64,000 nt of DNA from Streptomyces sp. CB01881 (GTDB lineage: Bacteria; Actinomycetota; Actinomycetes; Streptomycetales; Streptomycetaceae): the NCBI RefSeq assembly GCF_002953255.1, contig NZ_CP026498.1, positions 6,666,436 to 6,730,435 on the forward strand. The letters run 5' to 3'. Shown here piece after piece: positions 35,581 through 44,058 of the stretch; position 1 is the first letter of the stretch, and the number at the start of each line of letters is the position of its first letter. The position numbers and the translations under genes were made by a program. The notes below the pieces were generated by a model. It was not told where the DNA came from, did not search any database, and saw only the letters and a list, made by a program, of their open reading frames with translations.

Positions 35581-37059
35581 GTGCTCGACCGGCTCGCCCA
35601 CGCCCTGCGCACCGTCCACCCCGACCGGCCCGCCGTGCTGCACCACACCCGCACCGGCGCCACCAGGGTCCGGATCCGCCGCGGCGACCTCGCCGACCTC
35701 GCCGACGTCTACGCCGCCGCCCTGCACGCCCGCGGCCTCACCGACGGCGCCACCCTCGGCGTCGCCGTCCGCCCCGGCCCCCGGGCGCTCGCCGTGATGC
35801 TCGCCGCGCACCGGCTCGGCCTGCGGACCGCCGTCCTCGACCCGACCGCCGGACCGGACGTGCTCGCCGCCCGCCTCGCCCTGGCCCGGCCCGACCTGGT
35901 GCTCGCCGACGCCGCCGCCCAGGCGGTGGCCGGCTGGGCCGGCCCGCTCGCCCGCCGCGCCGACCTCGCACTGCCCCGGCTGGCCGCGCTCGGCCCGGTC
36001 GCCACCCTCGGCCGCCGGCTGCCCGGCTGCGCGCCCCGGCTGCGCACCGACGCCACCGCCGCCCCCGCGCCCCGCACCGGCGGCCGCGACACCGACGCCG
36101 TGATCGTTTTCACCTCCGGCACTACCGCCCGCCCGCGCGCCGTCGTGCACACCCGGGACGGGCTGGCGGCCGGCCTGCGGACCGTCACCGATCTCGTCGG
36201 GCCCCGCCCCGGCACCACCGTGCTCGGCGGCACCTTCTTCGTCCTCGTCCCGGCCCTGGCCGCCGGCGCCACCGTCGCCCTCCCGGCCCGGACGCCCGCC
36301 GCACTGGCCCGCCAACTCGCCCGGCTGGCACCGGCCCAGACCTACCTCACCCCGCCCCAGCTGCGCGCCGCCCTGCGCTCCGGGGCCCGCTTCTCCGGCC
36401 GGGTCTGGACCGGCTCCGCGCCCGCCGACGCCGCCCTGCTGCGCCGGGTCAAGGAGGCCGGCGCCGAACAGGCCTGGGGCGTGTACGCGCTCACCGAACT
36501 GTTCCCGGCCGCCGCCGTCGAGGAGGCCGCGAAGAGCGCCTTCACCGGCCCCGGCGACCTGGTCGGCGCGCCCCTTCCGGGCGTCCGTACCGACCTCGCC
36601 CCGGGCGGCGAGCTGCTGCTCACCGGCCCCGGCGCCCGCCACCGCTACCTCGGCGAGGACCCCGACCCGTGGGTCCGCACCGGCGACCGCGCCACCCTCA
36701 CCCCGGACGGCCGGATCGTGCTCGCCGGACGGCTCAAGGACATGGTGCTGCGCGGCGCCGAGAACATCTACCCCGGCCTGTACGAGCCGTCGCTGCACCT
36801 GCCCGGCGTCGAACTCGCCGTCCTGGTCGGTGTCCCGCGTACCGACGCGCCGGGCGACGAACGGCTGGTCGCCCTCGTCCAGCCGCGCCCCGGCACCGAC
36901 CCGCACCGGCTGCGCACCGCCCTGCAGGACCCCCTCGACCGGATGGGTGCCGCCCGGCCGGACGCGCTGCTGTTCGGCGCCGTCCCGCTGACCGGCCGGT
37001 CCCGCAAGCCCGACCGGGCCGCCGCCTCCGCCTACTGCGCACGGGAGTTGACCACGTGA
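35581..37059 (+). CDS. ANL-superfamily adenylating enzyme (OleC / acyl-AMP ligase-like)
   Basis: 492 residues from GTG (reads VLDRLAHALR). AMP-binding motifs: A3 VFTSGTTARPRAVVHT (176-191), A5 VYALTE (301-306), A7 RTGD (366-369), A8 GRLKDMVLRGAENIYP (383-398) and the A10 Lys in GRSRKPDR (K476). In A3 the usual final Lys is Arg-Ala, and A5 has Ala-Leu for the common G-x-T. OleC uses this fold to close a beta-hydroxy acid into a beta-lactone, while other relatives load acids onto CoA or a carrier. Next to a KAS III and an OleD-like reductase, the OleC-like role is attractive but unproven. The stop overlaps the P450 start. Confidence 0.82.
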   Translation: MLDRLAHALRTVHPDRPAVLHHTRTGATRVRIRRGDLADLADVYAAALHARGLTDGATLGVAVRPGPRALAVMLAAHRLGLRTAVLDPTAGPDVLAARLALARPDLVLADAAAQAVAGWAGPLARRADLALPRLAALGPVATLGRRLPGCAPRLRTDATAAPAPRTGGRDTDAVIVFTSGTTARPRAVVHTRDGLAAGLRTVTDLVGPRPGTTVLGGTFFVLVPALAAGATVALPARTPAALARQLARLAPAQTYLTPPQLRAALRSGARFSGRVWTGSAPADAALLRRVKEAGAEQAWGVYALTELFPAAAVEEAAKSAFTGPGDLVGAPLPGVRTDLAPGGELLLTGPGARHRYLGEDPDPWVRTGDRATLTPDGRIVLAGRLKDMVLRGAENIYPGLYEPSLHLPGVELAVLVGVPRTDAPGDERLVALVQPRPGTDPHRLRTALQDPLDRMGAARPDALLFGAVPLTGRSRKPDRAAASAYCARELTT

Positions 37060-38159
37060 CCAGCCCGCCGACCCGAGCCGTCCCCGCCCCGGCCGCCGCC
37101 TCCCGGGCCGCCCGCCGCCGCGACCGCCGGGTCTACCTGCGCAGCCACCCCGTCCTGTTCGCGCTGCTCTGCGCCACCCGCCGCCGCCCGGTCGTCCGGC
37201 TCGGCCGCACCGTCCTGGTGCACGACACCGACGCCTACCGGGAGGTGCTCACCCGTGTCCCGCTCGACCGCACCGCGCCCGGCACCACCGGCGGGGCCGC
37301 CGCCGAACTCACCGACGGCGGGCTGCTGTTCGACCAGGAGGGCAGCGAACACCGGGCCGCCCGCCGCGAGCTGGCCGGCGACCTCGGCGCCGGCGCGCTC
37401 GACCGGATCCGGCCGCACTGGCAGGCCGTGCTCGCCGACCGGGTCCCGGCCCTCGCCACCGGGCAGCTCGAACTCGTCGACCTCGCCCTGGAACTGGCCG
37501 GAGTGACGACCGCCGCACTGACCGGCTCCGACGCCTGCCCGCGCGCCCTCGCCCGGGCCGCCGCCGAGGCCGCCGCGGCGGCCGCCGCCGACCACCTGCC
37601 CGGCCCGCGCCGCCCCGGCCGCCGGGCCGACGCCACCACGGCCGCGGCCGGGCTGACCGCCCTGCTCCCCGACCCGCTCGACGCCATGCTCGCCGTCGCC
37701 GCCGTCAACACCACGGTGGCCGCCCTCCCCCGGGCCGCCGCCTGGTGCGCCGACGCCGCCCTCTGGCCGACGGTGGACGCCTCGACCGCGCCCCGGCTCG
37801 CCGCCGAACTGCTCCGGCTGACCGCCCCCTCGCCGCTGCTCCCCCGGGTGGCCGCAGCCGACGCCACCGTGGCCGGCCGCCCGGTCCGGGCCGGCGACCG
37901 GCTGGTCCTGATCGCCCGGCACGCCGCCCAGGCCCACCGGACCGCCCCCGCCCCCGGCCCGGCCGCCGCCCAGGCCGTCTTCGGCGCGGGCCCGCACGCC
38001 TGTCCCGGTGCCGGCCTGGCCCGCGCCCAGCTCGCCGACATCCTGCTCGCCCTGGCCCCGTACCGGCCGGTGGTCACCCGTGCCCGCGTCGACCGCCGCG
38101 CCGCCCTGCCCGGCTACGCGGAACTCACCGTCCGGGCGGGAGCCCGCCGATGCGGATAG
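37056..38159 (+). CDS. Cytochrome P450, small and atypical
   Basis: 367 residues from GTG overlapping the previous TGA (GTGA). Heme-binding loop FGAGPHACPGAG with axial C316, ExxR as E251-LL-R254 and the C-helix HxxxR (H99..R103). It is shorter than most bacterial P450s (about 400). The I-helix, which normally has (A/G)GxxT with an acid, reads AVAAVNTTVAAL, with Asn where Asp/Glu is usual. Very Ala/Arg-rich. P450s in such operons hydroxylate or cross-link the product, but the altered I-helix could mean peroxide use or unusual proton delivery. The SDR start lies inside its last codons. Confidence 0.82.
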   Translation: MTSPPTRAVPAPAAASRAARRRDRRVYLRSHPVLFALLCATRRRPVVRLGRTVLVHDTDAYREVLTRVPLDRTAPGTTGGAAAELTDGGLLFDQEGSEHRAARRELAGDLGAGALDRIRPHWQAVLADRVPALATGQLELVDLALELAGVTTAALTGSDACPRALARAAAEAAAAAAADHLPGPRRPGRRADATTAAAGLTALLPDPLDAMLAVAAVNTTVAALPRAAAWCADAALWPTVDASTAPRLAAELLRLTAPSPLLPRVAAADATVAGRPVRAGDRLVLIARHAAQAHRTAPAPGPAAAQAVFGAGPHACPGAGLARAQLADILLALAPYRPVVTRARVDRRAALPGYAELTVRAGARRCG

Positions 38160-39073
38160 CCGTCACCGGCGCCGGCGGCTTCTGCGGCTCGCACGTCGCC
38201 CTCGCCGCCGACGCACTCGGCCTCGACGTGCACTGCTACGGCCGCTCCCCCGGCCCGGTCGGCCGGCACGTCCGCTGGGACGCCACCGAGGGGGCGCCGG
38301 ACCTCACCGGCACCGACCTGGTGGTGCACTGCGCGGCGGCCGTCGCCGACCTGCCCCCGGGCTCCCCCGGCGAGGCCGGCCAGTACGCCGTCAACGTCAC
38401 CGGCACCGAACGCCTGATGCGCGCCGCGGCCGGCCGCCCGGTCGTCTGGGTGAGCAGCGCCAGCGTCTACGACCCCCGGACCGGCCGCGCGTGCGTCACC
38501 GAGCGCCACCCCACCGAGGGCGGCCACCTCAACGCGTACGGGCGGACCAAGGCCGCCGGCGAACGGATCGCGCTGGCGGCGGGCGCCGTAGTGCTGCGCC
38601 CGCGCGCCGTCTACGGTCCGGGCGACCCGCACCTCGCCCCGCAGCTGCTGGCCCGCGCCCGGCGCGGCCTGCTGCTGCTCCCCGGCGGCGACGTCCGGAT
38701 CAGCCTCACCGCCGTGCAGAACCTCGCCGACGCGTGCCTGGCCGCGCTGGGCCTGACCGGCCGGGCCGCCTGGGCCCCGGGCGCGTACAACATCGCCGAC
38801 GGCCGGCCCTACCGGCGGGACGACGCCGTCCGCAGGGTGCTGGCCGCCCACGGCGTCCGGGCGCGGATCGGCCACGTGCCCGTGCCGCTCGCCCGGCTGG
38901 CCGCCCGCACCGGGCGGTTCCCCGGCCTGACGCCGTACGCGGTCGACCAGCTCGCCAACAGCGTCACCCTCGACCTCACCCGGGCCCGCGCCCAGCACTG
39001 GCAGCCGCGCTGGGACCTCGACACGGTGCCGCTCCACCCGGCGGCCCGGGCCGGCTCCCCGGCGGACGACTGA
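38150..39073 (+). CDS. Extended SDR / OleD-like NAD(P)-dependent reductase-epimerase
   Basis: 307 residues, ATG overlapping the P450 end by 10 bases. Rossmann motif VTGAGGFCGSH (G7, G10, G13), catalytic Ser in VSSASVYD and Y130-x3-K134 in AYGRTKAAGE, then RPRAVYGPGDPHLAP, the 3-beta-HSD/epimerase signature. OleD (2-alkyl-3-ketoalkanoate reductase) belongs to this extended SDR group and acts on the OleA product, and the context fits. A sugar epimerase serving the GT2 protein is the main alternative. Last gene of the operon, followed by a hairpin. Confidence 0.83.
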   Translation: MRIAVTGAGGFCGSHVALAADALGLDVHCYGRSPGPVGRHVRWDATEGAPDLTGTDLVVHCAAAVADLPPGSPGEAGQYAVNVTGTERLMRAAAGRPVVWVSSASVYDPRTGRACVTERHPTEGGHLNAYGRTKAAGERIALAAGAVVLRPRAVYGPGDPHLAPQLLARARRGLLLLPGGDVRISLTAVQNLADACLAALGLTGRAAWAPGAYNIADGRPYRRDDAVRRVLAAHGVRARIGHVPVPLARLAARTGRFPGLTPYAVDQLANSVTLDLTRARAQHWQPRWDLDTVPLHPAARAGSPADD

Positions 39074-39104
39074 CGCCCGCACCCCCGGCGAGGGGGTACG
39101 GGCG
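39074..39104. terminator. Terminator closing the condensing-enzyme operon
   Basis: CGCCCGCACCCCC / GGGGGTACGGGCG (one mismatch) around GGCGA, directly at the SDR stop. It also lies just beyond the convergent small membrane gene and so probably serves both. Confidence 0.8.
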
Positions 39105-39121
39105 TCCGTGGGGCCGGTGGG

Positions 39122-39322
39122 TCAGCTCTTGGCGGCCTTCTTCACCAGGATCACCACCGCGGCGGCGATGCCGACCACCACCAGCAGCTTGAAGGCCAGG
39201 CTCAGCAGCGCGCCCACCACGCCGAAGACGAACCCGACGATGTTCCAGGCCACGATCAGCACCAGCACCGGGACGACGATGTTGCGCACCCACGAGGGCA
39301 GCGACTTCCAGAGCTCAGCCAT
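39122..39322 (-). CDS. Small DUF5326-like membrane protein
   Basis: 66 residues (MAELWKSLPSWVRNIVVP). Two hydrophobic segments (IVVPVLVLIVAWNIVGFVFG and LLVVVGIAAAVVILV) with a basic end KKAAKS. Size and the W..LPxWV opening match the short DUF5326-type membrane proteins common in Streptomyces. The function is unknown. It is a single-gene unit convergent with the operon. Confidence 0.65.
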   Translation of the reverse strand: MAELWKSLPSWVRNIVVPVLVLIVAWNIVGFVFGVVGALLSLAFKLLVVVGIAAAVVILVKKAAKS

Positions 39323-39588
39323 GTCCGTTCCTTCTCTCCCCTCGGGCCGGCTGCCGTCCGGTGCCGCATCCCGCTTGCTTTCGATACTTCGATCGTACGG
39401 GGGCGCACGTGCCGGAACGAGAGCCAACGGCCCGGAGAGAACCCGGAGATCGCCCTGACCCGGCCCCCCGGGAAAACCCCCGGGAATTCCTTCGTACCGC
39501 CTGCAACCCCGGCCGGGTCCAGACGTCCTGGAGATACCGGAGCATCCGGAACTGCCGGTGCACCAGCATCACTTGGGGGGAACCAAGC

Positions 39589-40893
39589 ATGCGTGTCCGT
39601 ACTGCCGCCGCCGTCGCCGCCGTCACGGCCCTGACCCTGACCGCACCGCTCCTGGCCATGTCACCGGCCGTCGCCGCACCGGCCGCCGCACCGGCCCTCG
39701 CACCGGCGATGATCCCGACCGACACCACCCCGGCCGCCTTCGTGCCCACCGGGCTCAAGCGCGTCCTGGACACCCGCGACGCCCAGCGGACGCCGGACCT
39801 CCAGCGGCGTCCGCTCGGCCCCGGCGAGAACTACTCGGTGCCGCTCTCCGCCTGGGCGGACGAGGCCCCGCGCGAGCGCCCGGTCGTCCCCACCGACGCG
39901 ACCGCCGTGATCGTCAACGTGACCGCCACCAACCCCGGCGCCGACGGCCACCTCACCGTCCGCCGGGACGCCGCCCAGCCGGGCGCGCCGCTGACCTCGA
40001 CCCTCAACTTCAAGGCCGGCGAGACGGTCTCCAACATGATCAGCGTGGCGGTCGACGAGCGTGCGGTCGGCGCCTCCCCGCAGATCAGCGTGTACAACAG
40101 CGCCGGCACCACCGATGTCGTGGTCGACGTGGTGGGCTACTACCGGCAGGGCGCCGCGGACAAGTACGAGCCGGTCAGGCCGACCCGGCTGGCCGACACC
40201 CGCACCGCCGGCGGGAAGGTCGGGCAGGGCGGCGTCCTCACGGTCGACGCCGCACGGAAGGACCGCGGCGCCGGGGACGCCAAAGCGGTGCTGCTGAACG
40301 TCACCGCCGTCACGCCCGGCACCGACGGCCACATCACCGCGTACCCGTCCGGCTCGGCCCGCCCGGCCGAGGGCTCCAACCTCAACTACACGGCGGGTCG
40401 GACGGTCGCCAACCAGGTCGTCGTCCCGGTCGGCCGCGACGGCAAGGTCGACCTCGCCAACATCGGCGGCCCCACCGACGTGGTGGTCGACCTGATCGGC
40501 TTCTACAGCCCCTCGGGCCACGGCCTGTACAGCGCGCTCCGCGAGCAGGGCCGGCTGTACGACACCCGGGGCCGCGGGGTCGGCCTGCTGCCGTACTCCG
40601 CCACGGCGGTGCCGGTGTCCGGCATCGGCTTCATGCCGCCGACCCCGTGGGTGGTCACCCTCAACGTGACCGCGACCGAGCCGACCGCCGCCGGCCACCT
40701 GGAGGCGAACGGGGTCGACTCCACCTCGACCGGCACGTCGAACCTCAACTGGACGCCGGGCCGGACGGTCGCCAACGGCGTCACCACCGGGACCGCCGCG
40801 GTCCCGGGTTCCATCGGCGCCGTGTGGTTCCGCAACAACGCGGGCTTCACCCACCTGCTCGTCGACGCCACCGGCTACTTCACCACCGGCTGA
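39589..40893 (+). CDS. Secreted triple LDTR-repeat protein 3
   Basis: 434 residues, ATG (MRVRTAAAVAA) behind GGGGGGAACC. Signal peptide ending near VAAPAAAP. The whole mature protein is three repeat units (about 50-187, 188-310, 311-434): GLKRVLDTRD...VVDVVGYY, PTRLADTRT...VVDLIGFY and GRLYDTRG...LVDATGYF. Each unit has a middle (V/L)NVTAT(N/T/E), a TSNLN-like strand and a terminal DVVGYY strand, giving the impression of a beta-sandwich repeat. There is no enzymatic motif, PKD or beta-helix part. A second gene of the same design follows 165 bases later. Confidence 0.8.
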   Translation: MRVRTAAAVAAVTALTLTAPLLAMSPAVAAPAAAPALAPAMIPTDTTPAAFVPTGLKRVLDTRDAQRTPDLQRRPLGPGENYSVPLSAWADEAPRERPVVPTDATAVIVNVTATNPGADGHLTVRRDAAQPGAPLTSTLNFKAGETVSNMISVAVDERAVGASPQISVYNSAGTTDVVVDVVGYYRQGAADKYEPVRPTRLADTRTAGGKVGQGGVLTVDAARKDRGAGDAKAVLLNVTAVTPGTDGHITAYPSGSARPAEGSNLNYTAGRTVANQVVVPVGRDGKVDLANIGGPTDVVVDLIGFYSPSGHGLYSALREQGRLYDTRGRGVGLLPYSATAVPVSGIGFMPPTPWVVTLNVTATEPTAAGHLEANGVDSTSTGTSNLNWTPGRTVANGVTTGTAAVPGSIGAVWFRNNAGFTHLLVDATGYFTTG

Positions 40894-40907
40894 CCGGTCG
40901 CGGCACC

Positions 40908-40945
40908 GGCCCGGCGGCCCGTCCCCCGTGGGGCGGGCCGCCCGG
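40908..40945 (+). terminator. Probable terminator after repeat protein 3
   Basis: Imperfect GC-rich hairpin CGGCGGCCCGTCCC / GGGGCGGGCCGCCCG, 15 bases after the stop. Confidence 0.5.
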
Positions 40946-41058
40946 CATGCCCGGGCAAATGTTTCGACAAAACCCTGCAACCTTTCCCCCGCCGGTCGGT
41001 CTACTGATCGCAGAGACCTCCGGCCAGGGCCGGAGGCCGCCGACACGGGGGATCCCAC

Positions 41059-42315
41059 ATGAACGCAAGACCCGCCGCCCTCGCCGCAATCACCGCGCTG
41101 GTCCTCACCGGGCCCGCCGTCGTCGCGGCCCCGGCCGCCGTGGCCGCACCGGCCGCACCCGCCGCCGCCACGGCCGGCGACCTCACCACCCCGGGCGGCT
41201 TCACCGGGATGAGCCCGACCCGGGTCCTGGACACCCGGAACGCCCTGCTCGTCCCGAACGGCGAGCAGCGTCCGCTCAACCCCGACGAGTACTACACGAC
41301 CCCGCTCGTGACGTTCACCTCGCACATGCCGCCGACCACCCACCCCGTGGTGCCCGCCGACACGACGGCGGTGGTGGTCAACGTGACGGCGACCAGCCCG
41401 ACCGCCGACGGCTACCTCACGCTCAGCGCGGCCGGCCACCCCGGTACCGTCCCGGCCACCTCCAGCCTCAACTTCAAGGCCGGCAAGACGGTGTCCAACC
41501 TGGTCACCGTCGCGGTCCTCCCCGGCACCACCCCGGCGATCACCGTCTACAACCACGCCGGCACCACCGACGTCGTCCTCGACGTGGTCGGCTACTACCG
41601 GGCCGGCGCGACCGACAAGTACGCCCCGCTCACGCCCTCACGGCTGGTCGACAGCCGCACCGACGGCGGGCGGCTCGGCGGGGACGGCGTCCGCTCGGTC
41701 CAGGTCGCCAGGCCCGAGCTCGGCACGGCCGACGCCCGCGCGGTGATCCTCAACGTCACCGCCACCGAGGCGACGGCGGACAGCTACCTGACGGTCTACC
41801 CGACCGGCACGGCGCGGCCGTCGGTGGGCTCGAACGTCAACTTCAGCGCGGGGAAGACCGTTCCGAACCAGGTCGTGGTCCCGGTCGGCGCCGACGGGAA
41901 GATCGACGTCTACAACCACGTCGGCTCGGTGGACGTCGTCGTCGACCTCGTCGGCTACTACGGCCCCTCCGGCACCGGGCTGTTCAGCGCGCTCGGCACC
42001 CCGGTCCGGGCCTACGACACCCGGAGCTCGACGGCCGTCGAGCCCGGCGGCACCCGCACCGTCCCGGTGGTCCAGGGCCAGTTCATGGGCGCGGCCCTCA
42101 ACGTGACCGCCACCGAGCCGACCACCGACGGCCACCTCACGGTGTACCCCGCCGCGGCGGCCCGGCCGAACACGTCCAACCTGAACTTCACCGCCGGGCT
42201 GACCGTGGCCAACTCCGTCACCACCAGGACCGACGACGGGCGCGTCACGATCTACAACAACGACGGCTACACCCACGTGATCGCCGACCTCACCGGCGTC
42301 TTCGTCGCGGGCTGA
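41059..42315 (+). CDS. Secreted triple LDTR-repeat protein 4
   Basis: 418 residues (MNARPAALAAITALVLTGPA), signal peptide then three repeats (about 45-183, 184-305, 306-418): SPTRVLDTRN...DVVGYYRAGAT, SPSRLVDSRT-type with LVGYYGPSG, and VRAYDTRSS...DLTGVFVAG. Consensus inside each unit: VVVNVTAT, GYLT or GHLTVYP, TSNLNF, VPVGADGKIDVYN. It is similar to the preceding gene over its full length, so the two are a tandem duplication. Probably extracellular and structural; the ligand is unknown. Confidence 0.8.
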   Translation: MNARPAALAAITALVLTGPAVVAAPAAVAAPAAPAAATAGDLTTPGGFTGMSPTRVLDTRNALLVPNGEQRPLNPDEYYTTPLVTFTSHMPPTTHPVVPADTTAVVVNVTATSPTADGYLTLSAAGHPGTVPATSSLNFKAGKTVSNLVTVAVLPGTTPAITVYNHAGTTDVVLDVVGYYRAGATDKYAPLTPSRLVDSRTDGGRLGGDGVRSVQVARPELGTADARAVILNVTATEATADSYLTVYPTGTARPSVGSNVNFSAGKTVPNQVVVPVGADGKIDVYNHVGSVDVVVDLVGYYGPSGTGLFSALGTPVRAYDTRSSTAVEPGGTRTVPVVQGQFMGAALNVTATEPTTDGHLTVYPAAAARPNTSNLNFTAGLTVANSVTTRTDDGRVTIYNNDGYTHVIADLTGVFVAG

Positions 42316-42322
42316 CACACCG

Positions 42323-42362
42323 GGGCCGTTCCCCCCGTGCGGGCGCACGGGGGGAACGGCCC
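42323..42362. terminator. Very strong convergent terminator
   Basis: Perfect 18-bp stem GGGCCGTTCCCCCCGTGC / GCACGGGGGGAACGGCCC around GGGC, between repeat protein 4 and the leftward tenA. Confidence 0.9.
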
Positions 42363-42367
42363 TCCGG

Positions 42368-43036
42368 TCAGACCGGCCAGGTCTCGCCGCGCCAGGCGGC
42401 GTCCCAGAACATCCACTCGTACCGCGAGGTGGTGGTGAAGTGCTCCACCACCCGGCGGCGTTCGGCCGGGGAGATCTCCTCGCCGAGCCGGTCGGCGAGC
42501 GCGAGCACCCGGCGCACCACGGACTGGAAGGCCTCGTCGCCGTAGGTGGCGATCCACTTGGCGTACAGCGGGTCGGGGGAGCCCTTGGCGAGCAGTTCGT
42601 CGCCCACCCGGGCGTAGATCCAGTAGCAGGGCAGCACCGCACCGACCGCCTCGGCGAAGGAGCCGCCGTAGACGGTGGCCAGCAGGTAGCTGGTGTACGC
42701 GCGGGTGGTGGGCAGCACCGGCTCGGCGGCGGCCTCCTCGGCGCTGCCGCCGAAGGCGGTCATGAAGTCGGCGTGCATGCCCTGCTCGGCCGCCAGCGCG
42801 CCGACCGCGTCGTCGGCGAAGGCCCGCACCTCCTCCTCGCCGGGCGCCTTGGCGGCGCAGACGGCGAGCGCGCGGGCGTAGTCGCGCAGGTAGTGCGAGT
42901 CCTGGACGACGAAGTGGCGGAACGCCTCGCGCGGCAGGGTGCCGTCGGTGAGGCCGCCGATGAAGGGGTGGTCGAGGATCTTGGCGTAGACCGGCTCGAT
43001 CGCCGCCCAGAGTTCTTCCGTCAGGCTCAGGCTCAT
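42368..43036 (-). CDS. tenA: TenA-family thiaminase II / aminopyrimidine aminohydrolase
   Basis: 222 residues, normal length. All-helical TenA fold with HPFIGGLTDGTLPREAFRHFVVQDSHYL at the N-terminus, the catalytic Cys in VLPCYWIYARVG and the closing RYEWMFWDAAWRGETWP. TenA hydrolyses thiamine breakdown products such as aminopyrimidines so that the pyrimidine half can be reused, complementing thiC about 17 kb away. No THI element is seen in front of it; the upstream spacer to the cupin gene is only 43 bases, suggesting co-transcription with it. Confidence 0.92.
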   Translation of the reverse strand: MSLSLTEELWAAIEPVYAKILDHPFIGGLTDGTLPREAFRHFVVQDSHYLRDYARALAVCAAKAPGEEEVRAFADDAVGALAAEQGMHADFMTAFGGSAEEAAAEPVLPTTRAYTSYLLATVYGGSFAEAVGAVLPCYWIYARVGDELLAKGSPDPLYAKWIATYGDEAFQSVVRRVLALADRLGEEISPAERRRVVEHFTTTSRYEWMFWDAAWRGETWPV

Positions 43037-43079
43037 ACCCCGACCCTAACCGGGCGGCCGCCGTCGGCCGCGGCGCCGT

Positions 43080-43397
43080 TCAGTCCTCGGGCGGGGAGAA
43101 CACCACCAGCACCCGCAGCTCCTCGGTGACGTGGTGGAACCGGTGCGGCACACCCGCCGGGACGTAGACCACCGTCCCGCGGGCCACCGTCGTGGTCTCG
43201 TCGCCGACGGTCAACTCGGCCCGTCCGCTGACCACCTGGTAGATCTCGTCCTGGGCGTGCGCGGTCTGCGGGTCGGTGTCGCCGGGGGAGAGCGCGTAGA
43301 GGCCGGCGGACATCCGCGGCTCGCGCAGGAAGCGCAGGTAGGCGCCGTCGTTGGCGGCGCGCTCGGCGTCCAGTTCGTCCAGCCGGAACAGCTTCAT
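43080..43397 (-). CDS. Single-domain cupin protein
   Basis: 105 residues from ATG (MKLFRLDELDAE) behind GGAGGAAGG. Cupin motifs: GDTDPQTAHAQDEIYQVVSG (His/Glu ligands) and VYVPAGVPHRFHHV (second His). A metal-binding jelly roll; members serve as small dioxygenases, isomerases or sensors. Just upstream of tenA on the same strand (43 bases), divergent from the holin-like gene by about 100 bases. No substrate clue. Confidence 0.85.
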   Translation of the reverse strand: MKLFRLDELDAERAANDGAYLRFLREPRMSAGLYALSPGDTDPQTAHAQDEIYQVVSGRAELTVGDETTTVARGTVVYVPAGVPHRFHHVTEELRVLVVFSPPED

Positions 43398-43498
43398 CGG
43401 GGTGCCTTCCTCCTCCGGGTCCGGGTCCTGGGGCATTCAACACCAAACATGCTCGTCAGGAGCTTCCCCCGCCCCGACGGGCCTGCGACGCTGGCCCC

Positions 43499-43876
43499 AT
43501 GAAGGGTTTCGTCATCAAGACACTTATCAACGCGGCCGCGATCTGGGTGGCCGCCTGGATCGTCGCCGGCATCACGCTGACCGGCAACGACTGGCAGCAC
43601 AAGAGCCTGACGGTGATCGCCGTGGCGCTGGTCTTCGGCGTCGTGAACTGGCTGATCAAGCCGGTGGTGAAGCTGTTCTCGCTGCCGCTGTTCATCCTCA
43701 CCCTGGGGCTGATCACCTTCCTCATCAACGCCCTGATGCTCTGGCTGACCTCCTGGGCCTCGGACAAGCTCAACCTGGACTTCCACGTCGACGGGTTCTG
43801 GGCCGCGCTGTTCGGCGCGCTGATCATCAGCCTGGTCTCCTGGGGCCTCAACCTGGCACTCGGCGACGACGACTGA
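43499..43876 (+). CDS. Phage-holin-family (superfamily IV) small membrane protein
   Basis: 125 residues, four transmembrane helices, with the family sequence VFGVVNWLIKPVVKLFSLPLFILTLGL and LINALMLWLTSW. This family is widespread in actinobacterial chromosomes with no phage nearby and its cellular role is unknown; the holin name is historical. It ends in GDDD and is followed by a strong hairpin. Single-gene unit. Confidence 0.88.
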   Translation: MKGFVIKTLINAAAIWVAAWIVAGITLTGNDWQHKSLTVIAVALVFGVVNWLIKPVVKLFSLPLFILTLGLITFLINALMLWLTSWASDKLNLDFHVDGFWAALFGALIISLVSWGLNLALGDDD

Positions 43877-43915
43877 GCCGCCGCGCCCCGCGCCGGCCCC
43901 GGCGAACGGCCCCGG

Positions 43916-43962
43916 CGGAAGAGGCCCGTACCCGGTTCCCCACCGGGTACGGACCTCTTCCG
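43916..43962 (+). terminator. Terminator after the holin-like gene
   Basis: Nearly perfect 21-bp stem CGGAAGAGGCCCGTACCCGG / CCGGGTACGGACCTCTTCCG with a short loop. Confidence 0.88.
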
Positions 43963-44058
43963 AGCACCCCCCGAACGGACGTACCCGGCCACACCGGCGT
44001 TTCGGGCCCGGCCGCCTGCGGGAGACTCCCGCACAACGCTCCGGCCACGGAGGTCGCC

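Noticed and set aside
43499..43876. Holin-family gene as evidence of a prophage
   Set aside because: No other phage gene nearby; this family is a normal chromosomal membrane protein in actinobacteria.
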